Part shown: positions 45,303 to 61,000 of the stretch, in pieces | How the letters are laid out: every line of letters begins with the position of its first letter | Position numbering within the stretch: the stretch's first letter is position 1 | From: Anisus vortex | Lineage: Eukaryota; Mollusca; Gastropoda; Planorbidae | Length of the DNA: 64,000 nucleotides | Assembly (NCBI GenBank): GCA_949126835.1 | Contig: OX421495.1 | Location: forward strand, 30,623,671 to 30,687,670 | Direction: 5' to 3' | Position numbers and translations under genes: made by a program | Notes under the pieces: generated by a model | Told to the model about the DNA's origin: nothing | The model's input: only the letters and a program-made list of their open reading frames with translations | The model's database searches: none

Positions 45303-46000
45303 AATAATTGGAGAATGTCTTTGCACCACATAGAGTGTCAACTTTGCACCACATAGAGTGTCAACTTTGCACCACATAGAGTGTCAACTTTGCACCACAT
45401 AGAGTGTCAACTTTGCACCACATAGAGTGTCAACTTTGCACCACATAGAGTGTCAACTTTGCACCACATAGAGTGTCAACTTTGCACCACATAGAGTGTC
45501 AACTTTGCACCACATAGAGTGTCAACTTTGCACCACATAGAGTGTCAACTTTGCACCACATAGAGTGTCAACTTTGCACCACATAGAGTGTCAACTTTGC
45601 ACCACATAGAGTGTCAACTTTGCACCACATAGAGTGTCAACTTTGCACCACATAGAGTGTCAACTTTGCACCACATAGAGTGTCAACTTTGCACCACATA
45701 GAGTGTCAACTTTGCACCACATAGAGTGTCAACTTTGCACCACATAGAGTGTCAACTTTGCACCACATAGAGTGTCAACTTTGCACCACATAGAGTGTCA
45801 ACTTTGCACCACATAGAGTGTCAACTTTGCACCACATAGAGTGTCAACTTTGCACCACATAGAGTGTCAACTTTGCACCACATAGAGTGTCAACTTTGCA
45901 CCACATAGAGTGTCATCTTTGCACCACATAGAGTGTCAACTTTGCACCACATAGAGTGTCAACTTTGCACCACATAGAGTGTCAACATTTTAGAGTATCA
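45303..46000. repeat. 23-bp subarray at the left end of the giant array (about 29 copies)
   Basis: The unit is CAACTTTGCACCACATAGAG plus TGT, nearly invariant (one CATCTTTGC variant near 45915). The first unit is preceded by AATAATTGGAGAATGTCTTT, which is the other part of the 54-bp unit. Confidence 0.97.
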
Positions 46001-49000
46001 AATAATTGGAGAATGTCTTTGCACCACATAGAGTGTCAACATTTTAGAGTATCAAATAATTGGAGAATGTCTTTGCACCACATAGAGTGTCAACTTTGCA
46101 CCACATAGAGTGTCAACTTTGCACCACATAGAGTGTCAACATTTTAGAGTATCAAATAATTGGAGAATGTCTTTGCACCACATAGAGTGTCAACATTTTA
46201 GAGTATCAAATAATTGGAGAATGTCTTTGCACCACATAGAGTGTCAAATTTTTAGAGTATCAAATAATTGGAGAATGTCTTTGCACCACATAGAGTGTCA
46301 ACATTTTAGAGTATCAAATAATTGGAGAATTTCTTTGCACCACATAGAGTGTCAACTTTTTAGAGTATCAAATAATTGGAGAATGTCTTTGCACCACATA
46401 GAGTGTCAACATTTTAGAGTATCAAATAATTGGAGAATGTCTTTGCACCACATAGAGTGTCAACTTTTTAGAGTATCAAATAATTGAAGAATGTCTTTGC
46501 ACCACATAGAGTGTCAACTTTTTAGAGTATCAAATAATTGGAGAATGTCTTTGCACCACATAGAGTGTCAACTTTTTAGAGTATCAAATAATTGGAGAAT
46601 GTCTTTGCACCACATAGAGTGTCAACTTTTTAGAGTATCAAATAATTGGAGAATGTCTTTGCACCACATAGAGTGTCAACTTTTTAGAGTATCAAATAAT
46701 TGGAGAATGTCTTTGCACCACATAGAGTGTCAACTTTTTAGAGTATCAAATAATTGGAGAATGTCTTTGCACCACATAGAGTGTCAACTTTTTAGAGTAT
46801 CAAATAATTGGAGAATGTCTTTGCACCACATAGAGTGTCAACGTTTTAGAGTATCAAATAATTGGAGAATGTCTTTGCACCACATAGAGTGTCAACTTTT
46901 TAGAGTATCAAATAATTGGAGAATGTCTTTGCACCACATAGAGTGTCAACTTTTTAGAGTATCAAATAATTGGAGAATGTCTTTGCACCACATAGAGTGT
47001 CAACTTTTTAGAGTATCAAATAATTGGAGAATGTCTTTGCACCACATAGAGTGTCAACTTTTTAGAGTATCAAATAATTGGAGAATGTCTTTGCACCACA
47101 TAGAGTGTCAACTTTTTAGAGTATCAAATAATTGGAGAATGTCTTTGCACCACATAGAGTGTCAACTTTGCACCACATAGAGTGTCAACTTTTTAGAGTA
47201 TCAAATAATTGGAGAATGTCTTTGCACCACATAGAGTGTCAACTTTTTAGAGTATCAAATAATTGGAGAATGTCTTTGCACCACATAGAGTGTCAACTTT
47301 TTAGAGTATCAAATAATTGGAGAATGTCTTTGCACCACATAGAGTGTCAACTTTTTAGAGTATCAAATAATTGGAGAATGTCTTTGCACCACATAGAGTG
47401 TCAACTTTTTAGAGTATCAAATAATTGGAGAATGTCTTTGCACCACATAGAGTGTCAACTTTTTAGAGTATCAAATAATTGGAGAATGTCTTTGCACCAC
47501 ATAGAGTGTCAACTTTTTAGAGTATCAAATAATTGGAGAATGTCTTTGCACCACATAGAGTGTCAACTTTTTAGAGTATCAAATAATTGGAGAATGTCTT
47601 TGCACCACATAGAGTGTCAACTTTTTAGAGTATCAAATAATTGGAGAATGTCTTTGCACCATATAGAGTGTCAACTTTTTAGAGTATCAAATAATTGGAG
47701 AATGTCTTTGCACCACATAGAGTGTCAACTTTTTAGAGTATCAAATAATTGGAGAATGTCTTTGCACCACATAGAGTGTCAACTTTGCACCACATAGAGT
47801 GTCAACTTTTTAGAGTATCAAATAATTGGAGAATGTCTTTGCACCACATAGAGTGTCAACTTTTTAGAGTATCAAATAATTGGAGAATGTCTTTGCACCA
47901 CATAGAGTGTCAACTTTTTAGAGTATCAAATAATTGGAGAATGTCTTTGCACCACATAGAGTGTCAACTTTTTAGAGTATCAAATAATTGGAGAATGTCT
48001 TTGCACCACATAGAGAGTCAACTTTTTAGAGTATCAAATAATTGGAGAATGTCTTTGCACCACATAGAGTGTCAACTTTTTAGAGTATCAAATAATTGGA
48101 GAATGTCTTTGCACCACATAGAGTGTCAACTTTTTAGAGTATCAAATAATTGGAGAATGTCTTTGCACCACATAGAGTGTCAACTTTTTAGAGTATCAAA
48201 TAATTGCAGAATGTCTTTGCACCACATAGAGTGTCAACTTTTTAGAGTATCAAATAATTGGAGAATGTCTTTGCACCACATAGAGTGTCAACTTTTTAGA
48301 GTATCAAATAATTGGAGAATGTCTTTGCACCACATAGAGTGTCAACTTTTTAGAGTATCAAATAATTGGAGAATGTCTTTGCACCACATAGAGTGTCAAC
48401 TTTTTAGAGTATCAAATAATTGGAGAATGTCTTTGCACCACATAGAGTGTCAACTTTTTAGAGTATCAAATAATTGGAGAATGTCTTTGCACCACATAGA
48501 GTGTCAACTTTTTAGAGTATCAAATAATTGGAGAATGTCTTTGCACCACATAGAGTGTCAACTTTTTAGAGTATCAAATAATTGGAGAATGTCTTTGCAC
48601 CACATAGAGTGTCAACTTTTTAGAGTATCAAATAATTGGAGAATGTCTTTGCACCACATAGAGTGTCAACTTTTTAGAGTATCAAATAATTGGAGAATGT
48701 CTTTGCACACAAAAAGAGTGTCAACTTTTTAGAGTATCAAATAATTGGAGAATGTCTTTGCACCACATAGAGTGTCAACTTTTTAGAGTATCAAATAATT
48801 GGAGAATGTCTTTGCACCACATAGAGTGTCAACTTTTTAGAGTATCAAATAATTGGAGAATGTCTTTGCACCACATAGAGTGTCAACTTTTTAGAGTATC
48901 AAATAATTGGAGAATGTCTTTGCACCACATAGAGTGTCAACTTTTTAGAGTATCAAATAATTGGAGAATGTCTTTGCACCACATAGAGTGTCAACTTTTT

Positions 49001-52000
49001 AGAGTATCAAATAATTGGAGAATGTCTTTGCACCACATAGAGTGTCAACTTTTTAGAGTATCAAATAATTGGAGAATGTCTTTGCACCACATAGAGTGTC
49101 AACTTTTTAGAGTATCAAATAATTGGAGAATGTCTTTGCAACACATAGAGTGTTAACTTTTTAGAGTATCAAATAATTGGAGAATGTCTTTGCACCACAT
49201 AGAGTGTCAACTTTTTAGAGTATCAAATAATTGGAGAATGTCTTTGCACCACATAGAGTGTCAACTTTTTAGAGTATCAAATAATTGGAGAATGTCTTTG
49301 CACCACATAGAGTGTCAACTTTTTAGAGTATCAAATAATTGGAGAATGTCTTTGCACCACATAGAGTGTCAACTTTTTAGAGTATCAAATAATTGGAGAA
49401 TATCTTTGCACCACATAGAGTGTCAACTTTTTAGAGTATCAAATAATTGGAGAATGTCTTTGCACCACATAGAGTGTCAACTTTTTAGAGTATCAAATAA
49501 TTGGAGAATGTCTTTGCACCACATAGAGTGTCAACTTTTTAGAGTATCAAATAATTGGAGAATGTCTTTGCACCACATAGAGTGTCAACTTTTTAGAGTA
49601 TCAAATAATTGGAGCATGTCTTTGCACCACATAGAGTGTCAACTTTTTAGAGTATCAAATAATTGGAGAATGTCTTTGCACCACATAGAGTGTCAACTTT
49701 TTAGAGTATCAAATAATTGGAGAATGTCTTTGCACCACATAGAGTGTCAACTTTTTAGAGTATCAAATAATTGGAGAATGTCTTTGCACCACATAGAGTG
49801 TCAACTTTTTAGAGTATCAAATAATTGGAGAATGTCTTTGCACCACATAGAGTGTCAACTTTTTAGAGTATCAAATAATTGGAGAATGTCTTTGCACCAC
49901 ATAGAGTGTCAACTTTTTAGAGTATCAAATAATTGGAGAATGTCTTTGCACCACATAGAGTGTCAACTTTTTAGAGTATCAAATAATTGGAGAATGTCTT
50001 TGCACCACATAGAGTGTCAACTTTTTAGAGTATCAAATAATTGGAGAATGTCTTTGCACCACATAGAGTGTCAACTTTTTAGAGTATCAAATAATTGGAG
50101 AATGTCTTTGCACCACATAGAGTGTCAACTTTTTAGAGTATCAAATAATTGGAGAATGTCTTTGCACCACATAGAGTGTCAACTTTTTAGAGTATCAAAT
50201 AATTGGAGAATGTCTTTGCACCACATAGAGTTTCAACTTTTTAGAGTATCAAATAATTGGAGAATGTCTTTGCACCACATAGAGTGTCAACTTTTTAGAG
50301 TATCAAATAATTGGAGAATGTCTTTGCACCACATAGAGTGTCAACTTTTTAGAGTATCAAATAATTGGAGAATGTATTTGCACCACATAGATTGTCAACT
50401 TTTTAGAGTATCAAATAATTGGAGAATGTCTTTGCACCACATAGAGTGTCAACTTTTTAGAGTATCAAATAATTGGAGAATGCCTTTGCACCACATAGAG
50501 TGTCAACTTTTTAGAGTATCAAATAATTGGAGAATGTTTTTGCACCACATAGAGTGTCAACTTTTTAGAGTATCAAATAATTGGAGAATGCCTTTGCACC
50601 ACATAGAGTGTCAACTTTTTAGAGTATCAAATAATTGGAGAATGTCTTTGCACCACATAGAGTGTCAACTTTTTAGAGTATCAAATAATTGGAGAATGTC
50701 TTTGCATCACATAGAGTGTCAACTTTTTAGAGTATCAAATAATTGGAGAATGTCTTTACACCACATAGAGTGTCAACTTTGCACCACATAGAGTGTCAAC
50801 TTTTTAGAGTATCAAATAATTGGAGAATGTTTTGCACCACATAGAGTGTCAACTTTTTAGAGTATCAAATAATTGGAGAATGTCTTTACACCACATAGAG
50901 TGTCAACTTTGCACAACATAGAGTGTCAACTTTGCACCACATAGAGTGTCAACTTTACACCACATAGAGTGTCAACTTTACACCACATAGAGTGTCAACT
51001 TTGCACCACATAGAGTGTCAACTTTGCACCACATAGAGTGTCAACTTTTTAGAGTATCAAATAATTGGAGAATGTTTTTGCACCACATAGAGTGTCAACT
51101 TTGCACTACATAGAGTGTCAACTTTACACCACATAGAGTGTCAACTTTGCACCACATAGAGTGTCAACTTTGCACCACATAGAGTGTCAACTTTTTAGAG
51201 TATCAAATAATTGGAGAATGTCTTTGCACCACATAGAGTGTCAACATTTTAGAGTATCAAATAATTGGAGAATGTCTTTGCACCACATAGAGTGTCAACT
51301 TTTTAGAGTATCAAATAATTGGAGAATGTCTTTGCACCACATAGAGTGTCAACTTTTTAGAGTATCAAATAATTGGAGAATGTCTTTGCACCACATAGAG
51401 TGTCAACTTTTTAGAGTTGCACCACATAGAGTGTCAACTTTTTAGAGTATCAAATAATTGGAGAATGTCTTTGCACCACATAGAGTGTCAACTTTTTAGA
51501 GTATCAAATAATTGGTGAATGTCTTTGCACCACATAGAGTGTCAACATTTTAGAGTATCAAATAATTGGAGAATGTCTTTGCACCACATAGAGTGTCAAC
51601 TTTTTAGAGTATCAAATAATTGGAGAATGTCTTTGCACCACATAGAGTGTCAACTTTTTAGAGTATCAAATAATTGGAGAATGTCTTTGCACCACATAGA
51701 GTGTCAACTTTTTAGAGTATCAAATAATTGGAGAATGTTTTTGCACCACATAGAGTGTCAACTTTTTAGAGTATCAAATAATTGGAGAATGTCTTTGCAC
51801 CACATAGAGTGTCAACTTTTTATTAGAGTATCAAATAATTGGAGAATGTCTTTGCACCACATAGAGTGTCAACTTTTTAGAGTATCAAATAATTGGAGAA
51901 TGTCTTTGCACCACATAGAGAGTCAACTTTTTAGAGTATCAAATAATTGGAGAATGTCTTTGCACCACATAGAGTGTCAACTTTTTAGAGTATCAAATAA

Positions 52001-55000
52001 TTGGAGAATGTCTTTGCACCACATAGAGTGTCAACGTTTTAGAGTATCAAATAATTGGAGAATGTCTTTGCACCACATAGAGTGTCAACTTTTTAGAGTA
52101 TCAAATAATTGGAGAATGTCTTTGCACCACATAGAGTGTCAACTTTTTAGAGTATCAAATAATTGGAGAATGTCTTTGCACCACATAGAGTGTCAACTTT
52201 TTAGAGTATCAAATAATTGGAGAATGTCTTTGCACCACATAGAGTGTCAACTTTTTAGAGTATCAAATAATTGGAGAATGTCTTTGCACCACATAGAGTG
52301 TCAACTTTTTAGAGTATCAAATAATTGGAGAATGTCTTTGCACCACATAGAGTGTCAACTTTGCACCACATAGAGTGTCAACTTTTTAGAGTATCAAATA
52401 ATTGGAGAATGTCTTTGCACCACATAGAGTGTCAACTTTTTAGAGTATCAAATAATTGGAGAATGTCTTTGCACCACATAGAGTGTCAACTTTTTAGAGT
52501 ATCAAATAATTGGAGAATGTCTTTGCACCACATAGAGTGTCAACTTTTTAGAGTATCAAATAATTGGAGAATGTCTTTGCACCACATAGAGAGTCAACTT
52601 TTTAGAGTATCAAATAATTGGAGAATGTCTTTGCACCACATAGAGTGTCAACTTTTTAGAGTATCAAATAATTGGAGAATGTCTTTGCACCACATAGAGT
52701 GTCAACTTTTTAGAGTATCAAATAATTGGAGAATGTCTTTGCACCACATAGAGTGTCAACTTTTTAGAGTATCAAATAATTGCAGAATGTCTTTGCACCA
52801 CATAGAGTGTCAACTTTTTAGAGTATCAAATAATTGGAGAATGTCTTTGCACCACATAGAGTGTCAACTTTTTAGAGTATCAAATAATTGGAGAATGTCT
52901 TTGCACCACATAGAGTGTCAACTTTTTAGAGTATCAAATAATTGGAGAATGTCTTTGCACCACATAGAGTGTCAACTTTTTAGAGTATCAAATAATTGGA
53001 GAATGTCTTTGCACCACATAGAGTGTCAACTTTTTAGAGTATCAAATAATTGGAGAATGTCTTTGCACCACATAGAGTGTCAACTTTTTAGAGTATCAAA
53101 TAATTGGAGAATGTCTTTGCACCACATAGAGTGTCAACTTTTTAGAGTATCAAATAATTGGAGAATGTCTTTGCACCACATAGAGTGTCAACTTTTTAGA
53201 GTATCAAATAATTGGAGAATGTCTTTGCACACAAAAAGAGTGTCAACTTTTTAGAGTATCAAATAATTGGAGAATGTCTTTGCACCACATAGAGTGTCAA
53301 CTTTTTAGAGTATCAAATAATTGGAGAATGTCTTTGCACCACATAGAGTGTCAACTTTTTAGAGTATCAAATAATTGGAGAATGTCTTTGCACCACATAG
53401 AGTGTCAACTTTTTAGAGTATCAAATAATTGGAGAATGTCTGCACCACATAGAGTGTCAACTTTTTAGAGTATCAAATAATTGGAGAATGTCTTTGCACC
53501 ACATAGAGTGTCAACTTTTTAGAGTATCAAATAATTGGAGAATGTCTTTGCACCACATAGAGTGTCAACTTTTTAGAGTATCAAATAATTGGAGAATGTC
53601 TTTGCACCACATAGAGTGTCAACTTTTTAGAGTATCAAATAATTGGAGAATGTCTTTGCACCACATAGAGTGTCAACTTTTTAGATTATCAAATAATTGG
53701 AGAATGTCTTTGCACCACAAAGAGTGTCAACTTTTTAGAGTATCAAATAATTGGAGAATGTCTGTGCACCACATAGAATGTCAACTTTTTAGAGTATCAA
53801 ATAATTGGAGAATGTCTTTGCACCACATAGAGTGTCAACTTTTTAGAGTATCAAATAATTGGAGAATGTCTTTGCACCACATAGAGTGTCAACTTTTTAG
53901 AGTATCAAATAATTGGAGAATGTCTTTGCACCACATAGAGTGTCAACTTTTTAGAGTATCAAATAATTGGAGAATGTCTTTGCACCACATAGAGTGTCAA
54001 CTTTTTAGAGTATCAAATAATTGGAGAATGTCTTTGCACCACATAGAGTGTCAACTTTTTAGAGTATCAAATAATTGGAGAATGTCTTTGCACCACATAG
54101 AGTGTCAACTTTTTAGAGTATCAAATAATTGGAGAATGTCTTTGCAACACATAGAGTGTTAACTTTTTAGAGTATCAAATAATTGGAGAATGTCTTTGCA
54201 CCACATAGAGTGTCAACTTTTTAGAGTATCAAATAATTGGAGAATGTCTTTGCACCACATAGAGTGTCAACTTTTTAGAGTATCAAATAATTGGAGAATG
54301 TCTTTGCACCACATAGAGTGTCAACTTTTTAGAGTATCAAATAATTGGAGAATGTCTTTGCACCACATAGAGTGTCAACTTTGCACCACATAGAGTGTCA
54401 ACTTTTTAGAGTATCAAATAATTGGAGAATGTCTTTGCACCACATAGAGTGTCAACTTTTTAGAGTATCAAATAATTGGAGAATATCTTTGCACCACATA
54501 GAGTGTCAACTTTTTAGAGTATCAAATAATTGGAGAATGTCTTTGCACCACATAGAGTGTCAACTTTTTAGAGTATCAAATAATTGGAGAATGTCTTTGC
54601 ACCACATAGAGTGTCAACTTTTTAGAGTATCAAATAATTGGAGAATGTCTTTGCACCACATAGAGTGTCAACTTTTTAGAGTATCAAATAATTGGAGAAT
54701 GTCTTTGCACCACATAGAGTGTCAACTTTTTAGAGTATCAAATAATTGGAGAATGTCTTTGCACCACATAGAGTGTCAACTTTTTAGAGTATCAAATAAT
54801 TGGAGAATGTCTTTGCACCACATAGAGTGTCAACTTTTTAGAGTATCAAATAATTGGAGAATGTCTTTGCACACAAAAAGAGTGTCAACTTTTTAGAGTA
54901 TCAAATAATTGGAGAATGTCTTTGCACCACATAGAGTGTCAACTTTTTAGAGTATCAAATAATTGGAGAATGTCTTTGCACCACATAGAGTGTCAACTTT

Positions 55001-58000
55001 TTAGAGTATCAAATAATTGGAGAATGTCTTTGCACCACATAGAGTGTCAACTTTTTAGAGTATCAAATAATTGGAGAATGTCTTTGCACCACATAGAGTG
55101 TCAACTTTTTAGAGTATCAAATAATTGGAGCATGTCTTTGCACCACATAGAGTGTCAACTTTTTAGAGTATCAAATAATTGGAGAATGTCTTTGCACCAC
55201 ATAGAGTGTCAACTTTTTAGAGTATCAAATAATTGGAGAATGTCTTTGCACCACATAGAGTGTCAACTTTTTAGAGTATCAAATAATTGGAGAATGTCTT
55301 TGCACCACATAGAGTGTCAACTTTTTAGAGTATCAAATAATTGGAGAATGTCTTTGCACCACATAGAGTGTCAACTTTTTAGAGTATCAAATAATTGGAG
55401 AATGTCTTTGCACCACATAGAGTGTCAACTTTTTAGAGTATCAAATAATTGGAGAATGTCTTTGCACCACATAGAGTGTCAACTTTTTAGAGTATCAAAT
55501 AATTGGAGAATGTCTTTGCACCACATAGAGTGTCAACTTTTTAGAGTATCAAATAATTGGAGAATGTCTTTGCACCACATAGAGTGTCAACTTTTTAGAG
55601 TATCAAATAATTGGAGAATGTCTTTGCACCACATAGAGTGTCAACTTTTTAGAGTATCAAATAATTGGAGAATGTCTTTGCACCACATAGAGTGTCAACT
55701 TTTTAGAGTATCAAATAATTGGAGAATGTCTTTGCACCACATAGAGTTTCAACTTTTTAGAGTATCAAATAATTGGAGAATGTCTTTGCACCACATAGAG
55801 TGTCAACTTTTTAGAGTATCAAATAATTGGAGAATGTCTTTGCACCACATAGAGTGTCAACTTTTTAGAGTATCAAATAATTGGAGAATGTATTTGCACC
55901 ACATAGATTGTCAACTTTTTAGAGTATCAAATAATTGGAGAATGTCTTTGCACCACATAGAGTGTCAACTTTTTAGAGTATCAAATAATTGGAGAATGCC
56001 TTTGCACCACATAGAGTGTCAACTTTTTAGAGTATCAAATAATTGGAGAATGTTTTTGCACCACATAGAGTGTCAACTTTTTAGAGTATCAAATAATTGG
56101 AGAATGCCTTTGCACCACATAGAGTGTCAACTTTTTAGAGTATCAAATAATTGGAGAATGTCTTTGCACCACATAGAGTGTCAACTTTTTAGAGTATCAA
56201 ATAATTGGAGAATGTCTTTGCATCACATAGAGTGTCAACTTTTTAGAGTATCAAATAATTGGAGAATGTCTTTACACCACATAGAGTGTCAACTTTGCAC
56301 CACATAGAGTGTCAACTTTTTAGAGTATCAAATAATTGGAGAATGTTTTGCACCACATAGAGTGTCAACTTTTTAGAGTATCAAATAATTGGAGAATGTC
56401 TTTACACCACATAGAGTGTCAACTTTGCACAACATAGAGTGTCAACTTTGCACCACATAGAGTGTCAACTTTACACCACATAGAGTGTCAACTTTACACC
56501 ACATAGAGTGTCAACTTTGCACCACATAGAGTGTCAACTTTGCACCACATAGAGTGTCAACTTTTTAGAGTATCAAATAATTGGAGAATGTTTTTGCACC
56601 ACATAGAGTGTCAACTTTGCACTACATAGAGTGTCAACTTTACACCACATAGAGTGTCAACTTTGCACCACATAGAGTGTCAACTTTGCACCACATAGAG
56701 TGTCAACTTTTTAGAGTATCAAATAATTGGAGAATGTCTTTGCACCACATAGAGTGTCAACATTTTAGAGTATCAAATAATTGGAGAATGTCTTTGCACC
56801 ACATAGAGTGTCAACTTTTTAGAGTATCAAATAATTGGAGAATGTCTTTGCACCACATAGAGTGTCAACTTTTTAGAGTATCAAATAATTGGAGAATGTC
56901 TTTGCACCACATAGAGTGTCAACTTTTTAGAGTATCAAATAATTGGAGAATGTCTTTGCACCACATAGAGTGTCAACTTTTTAGAGTATCAAATAATTGG
57001 AGAATGTCTTTGCACCACATAGAGTGTCAACTTTTTAGAGTATCAAATAATTGGTGAATGTCTTTGCACCACATAGAGTGTCAACATTTTAGAGTATCAA
57101 ATAATTGGAGAATGTCTTTGCACCACATAGAGTGTCAACTTTTTAGAGTATCAAATAATTGGAGAATGTCTTTGCACCACATAGAGTGTCAACTTTTTAG
57201 AGTATCAAATAATTGGAGAATGTCTTTGCACCACATAGAGTGTCAACTTTTTAGAGTATCAAATAATTGGAGAATGTCTTTGCACCACATAGAGTGTCAA
57301 CTTTTTATTAGAGTATCAAATAATTGGAGAATGTCTTTGCACCACATAGAGTGTCAACTTTTTATTAGAGTATCAAATAATTGGAGAATGTCTTTGCACC
57401 ACATAGAGTGTCAACTTTTTAGAGTATCAAATAATTGGAGAATGTCTTTGCACCACATAGAGAGTCAACTTTTTAGAGTATCAAATAATTGGAGAATGTC
57501 TTTGCACCACATAGAGTGTCAACTTTTTAGAGTATCAAATAATTGGAGAATGTCTTTGCACCACATAGAGTGTCAACGTTTTAGAGTATCAAATAATTGG
57601 AGAATGTCTTTGCACCACATAGAGTGTCAACTTTTTAGAGTATCAAATAATTGGAGAATGTCTTTGCACCACATAGAGTGTCAACTTTTTAGAGTATCAA
57701 ATAATTGGAGAATGTCTTTGCACCACATAGAGTGTCAACTTTTTAGAGTATCAAATAATTGGAGAATGTCTTTGCACCACATAGAGTGTCAACTTTTTAG
57801 AGTATCAAATAATTGGAGAATGTCTTTGCACCACATAGAGTGTCAACTTTTTAGAGTATCAAATAATTGGAGAATGTCTTTGCACCACATAGAGTGTCAA
57901 CTTTGCACCACATAGAGTGTCAACTTTTTAGAGTATCAAATAATTGGAGAATGTCTTTGCACCACATAGAGTGTCAACTTTTTAGAGTATCAAATAATTG

Positions 58001-61000
58001 GAGAATGTCTTTGCACCACATAGAGTGTCAACTTTTTAGAGTATCAAATAATTGGAGAATGTCTTTGCACCACATAGAGTGTCAACTTTTTAGAGTATCA
58101 AATAATTGGAGAATGTCTTTGCACCACATAGAGAGTCAACTTTTTAGAGTATCAAATAATTGGAGAATGTCTTTGCACCACATAGAGTGTCAACTTTTTA
58201 GAGTATCAAATAATTGGAGAATGTCTTTGCACCACATAGAGTGTCAACTTTTTAGAGTATCAAATAATTGGAGAATGTCTTTGCACCACATAGAGTGTCA
58301 ACTTTTTAGAGTATCAAATAATTGCAGAATGTCTTTGCACCACATAGAGTGTCAACTTTTTAGAGTATCAAATAATTGGAGAATGTCTTTGCACCACATA
58401 GAGTGTCAACTTTTTAGAGTATCAAATAATTGGAGAATGTCTTTGCACCACATAGAGTGTCAACTTTTTAGAGTATCAAATAATTGGAGAATGTCTTTGC
58501 ACCACATAGAGTGTCAACTTTTTAGAGTATCAAATAATTGGAGAATGTCTTTGCACCACATAGAGTGTCAACTTTTTAGAGTATCAAATAATTGGAGAAT
58601 GTCTTTGCACCACATAGAGTGTCAACTTTTTAGAGTATCAAATAATTGGAGAATGTCTTTGCACCACATAGAGTGTCAACTTTTTAGAGTATCAAATAAT
58701 TGGAGAATGTCTTTGCACCACATAGAGTGTCAACTTTTTAGAGTATCAAATAATTGGAGAATGTCTTTGCACACAAAAAGAGTGTCAACTTTTTAGAGTA
58801 TCAAATAATTGGAGAATGTCTTTGCACCACATAGAGTGTCAACTTTTTAGAGTATCAAATAATTGGAGAATGTCTTTGCACCACATAGAGTGTCAACTTT
58901 TTAGAGTATCAAATAATTGGAGAATGTCTTTGCACCACATAGAGTGTCAACTTTTTAGAGTATCAAATAATTGGAGAATGTCTGCACCACATAGAGTGTC
59001 AACTTTTTAGAGTATCAAATAATTGGAGAATGTCTTTGCACCACATAGAGTGTCAACTTTTTAGAGTATCAAATAATTGGAGAATGTCTTTGCACCACAT
59101 AGAGTGTCAACTTTTTAGAGTATCAAATAATTGGAGAATGTCTTTGCACCACATAGAGTGTCAACTTTTTAGAGTATCAAATAATTGGAGAATGTCTTTG
59201 CACCACATAGAGTGTCAACTTTTTAGATTATCAAATAATTGGAGAATGTCTTTGCACCACAAAGAGTGTCAACTTTTTAGAGTATCAAATAATTGGAGAA
59301 TGTCTGTGCACCACATAGAATGTCAACTTTTTAGAGTATCAAATAATTGGAGAATGTCTTTGCACCACATAGAGTGTCAACTTTTTAGAGTATCAAATAA
59401 TTGGAGAATGTCTTTGCACCACATAGAGTGTCAACTTTTTAGAGTATCAAATAATTGGAGAATGTCTTTGCACCACATAGAGTGTCAACTTTTTAGAGTA
59501 TCAAATAATTGGAGAATGTCTTTGCACCACATAGAGTGTCAACTTTTTAGAGTATCAAATAATTGGAGAATGTCTTTGCACCACATAGAGTGTCAACTTT
59601 TTAGAGTATCAAATAATTGGAGAATGTCTTTGCACCACATAGAGTGTCAACTTTTTAGAGTATCAAATAATTGGAGAATGTCTTTGCAACACATAGAGTG
59701 TTAACTTTTTAGAGTATCAAATAATTGGAGAATGTCTTTGCACCACATAGAGTGTCAACTTTTTAGAGTATCAAATAATTGGAGAATGTCTTTGCACCAC
59801 ATAGAGTGTCAACTTTTTAGAGTATCAAATAATTGGAGAATGTCTTTGCACCACATAGAGTGTCAACTTTTTAGAGTATCAAATAATTGGAGAATGTCTT
59901 TGCACCACATAGAGTGTCAACTTTTTAGAGTATCAAATAATTGGAGAATGTCTTTGCACCACATAGAGTGTCAACTTTTTAGAGTATCAAATAATTGGAG
60001 AATATCTTTGCACCACATAGAGTGTCAACTTTTTAGAGTATCAAATAATTGGAGAATGTCTTTGCACCACATAGAGTGTCAACTTTTTAGAGTATCAAAT
60101 AATTGGAGAATGTCTTTGCACCACATAGAGTGTCAACTTTTTAGAGTATCAAATAATTGGAGAATGTCTTTGCACCACATAGAGTGTCAACTTTTTAGAG
60201 TATCAAATAATTGGAGAATGTCTTTGCACCACATAGAGTGTCAACTTTTTAGAGTATCAAATAATTGGAGAATGTCTTTGCACCACATAGAGTGTCAACT
60301 TTTTAGAGTATCAAATAATTGGAGAATGTCTTTGCACCACATAGAGTGTCAACTTTTTAGAGTATCAAATAATTGGAGAATGTCTTTGCACCACATAGAG
60401 TGTCAACTTTTTAGAGTATCAAATAATTGGAGAATGTCTTTGCACCACATAGAGTGTCAACTTTTTAGAGTATCAAATAATTGGAGAATGTCTTTGCACC
60501 ACATAGAGTGTCAACGTTTTAGAGTATCAAATAATTGGAGAATGTCTTTGCACCACATAGAGTGTCAACTTTTTAGAGTATCAAATAATTGGAGAATGTC
60601 TTTGCACCACATAGAGTGTCAACTTTTTAGAGTATCAAATAATTGGAGAATGTCTTTGCACCACATAGAGTGTCAACTTTTTAGAGTATCAAATAATTGG
60701 AGAATGTCTTTGCACCACATAGAGTGTCAACTTTTTAGAGTATCAAATAATTGGAGAATGTCTTTGCACCACATAGAGTGTCAACTTTTTAGAGTATCAA
60801 ATAATTGGAGAATGTCTTTGCACCACATAGAGTTTCAACTTTTTAGAGTATCAAATAATTGAAGAATGTCTTTGCACCACATAGAGTGTCAACTTTTTAG
60901 AGTATCAAATAATTGGAGAATGTCTTTGCACCACATAGAGTGTCAACTTTTTAGAGTATCAAATAATTGGAGAATGTCTTTGCACCACATAGATTGTCAA

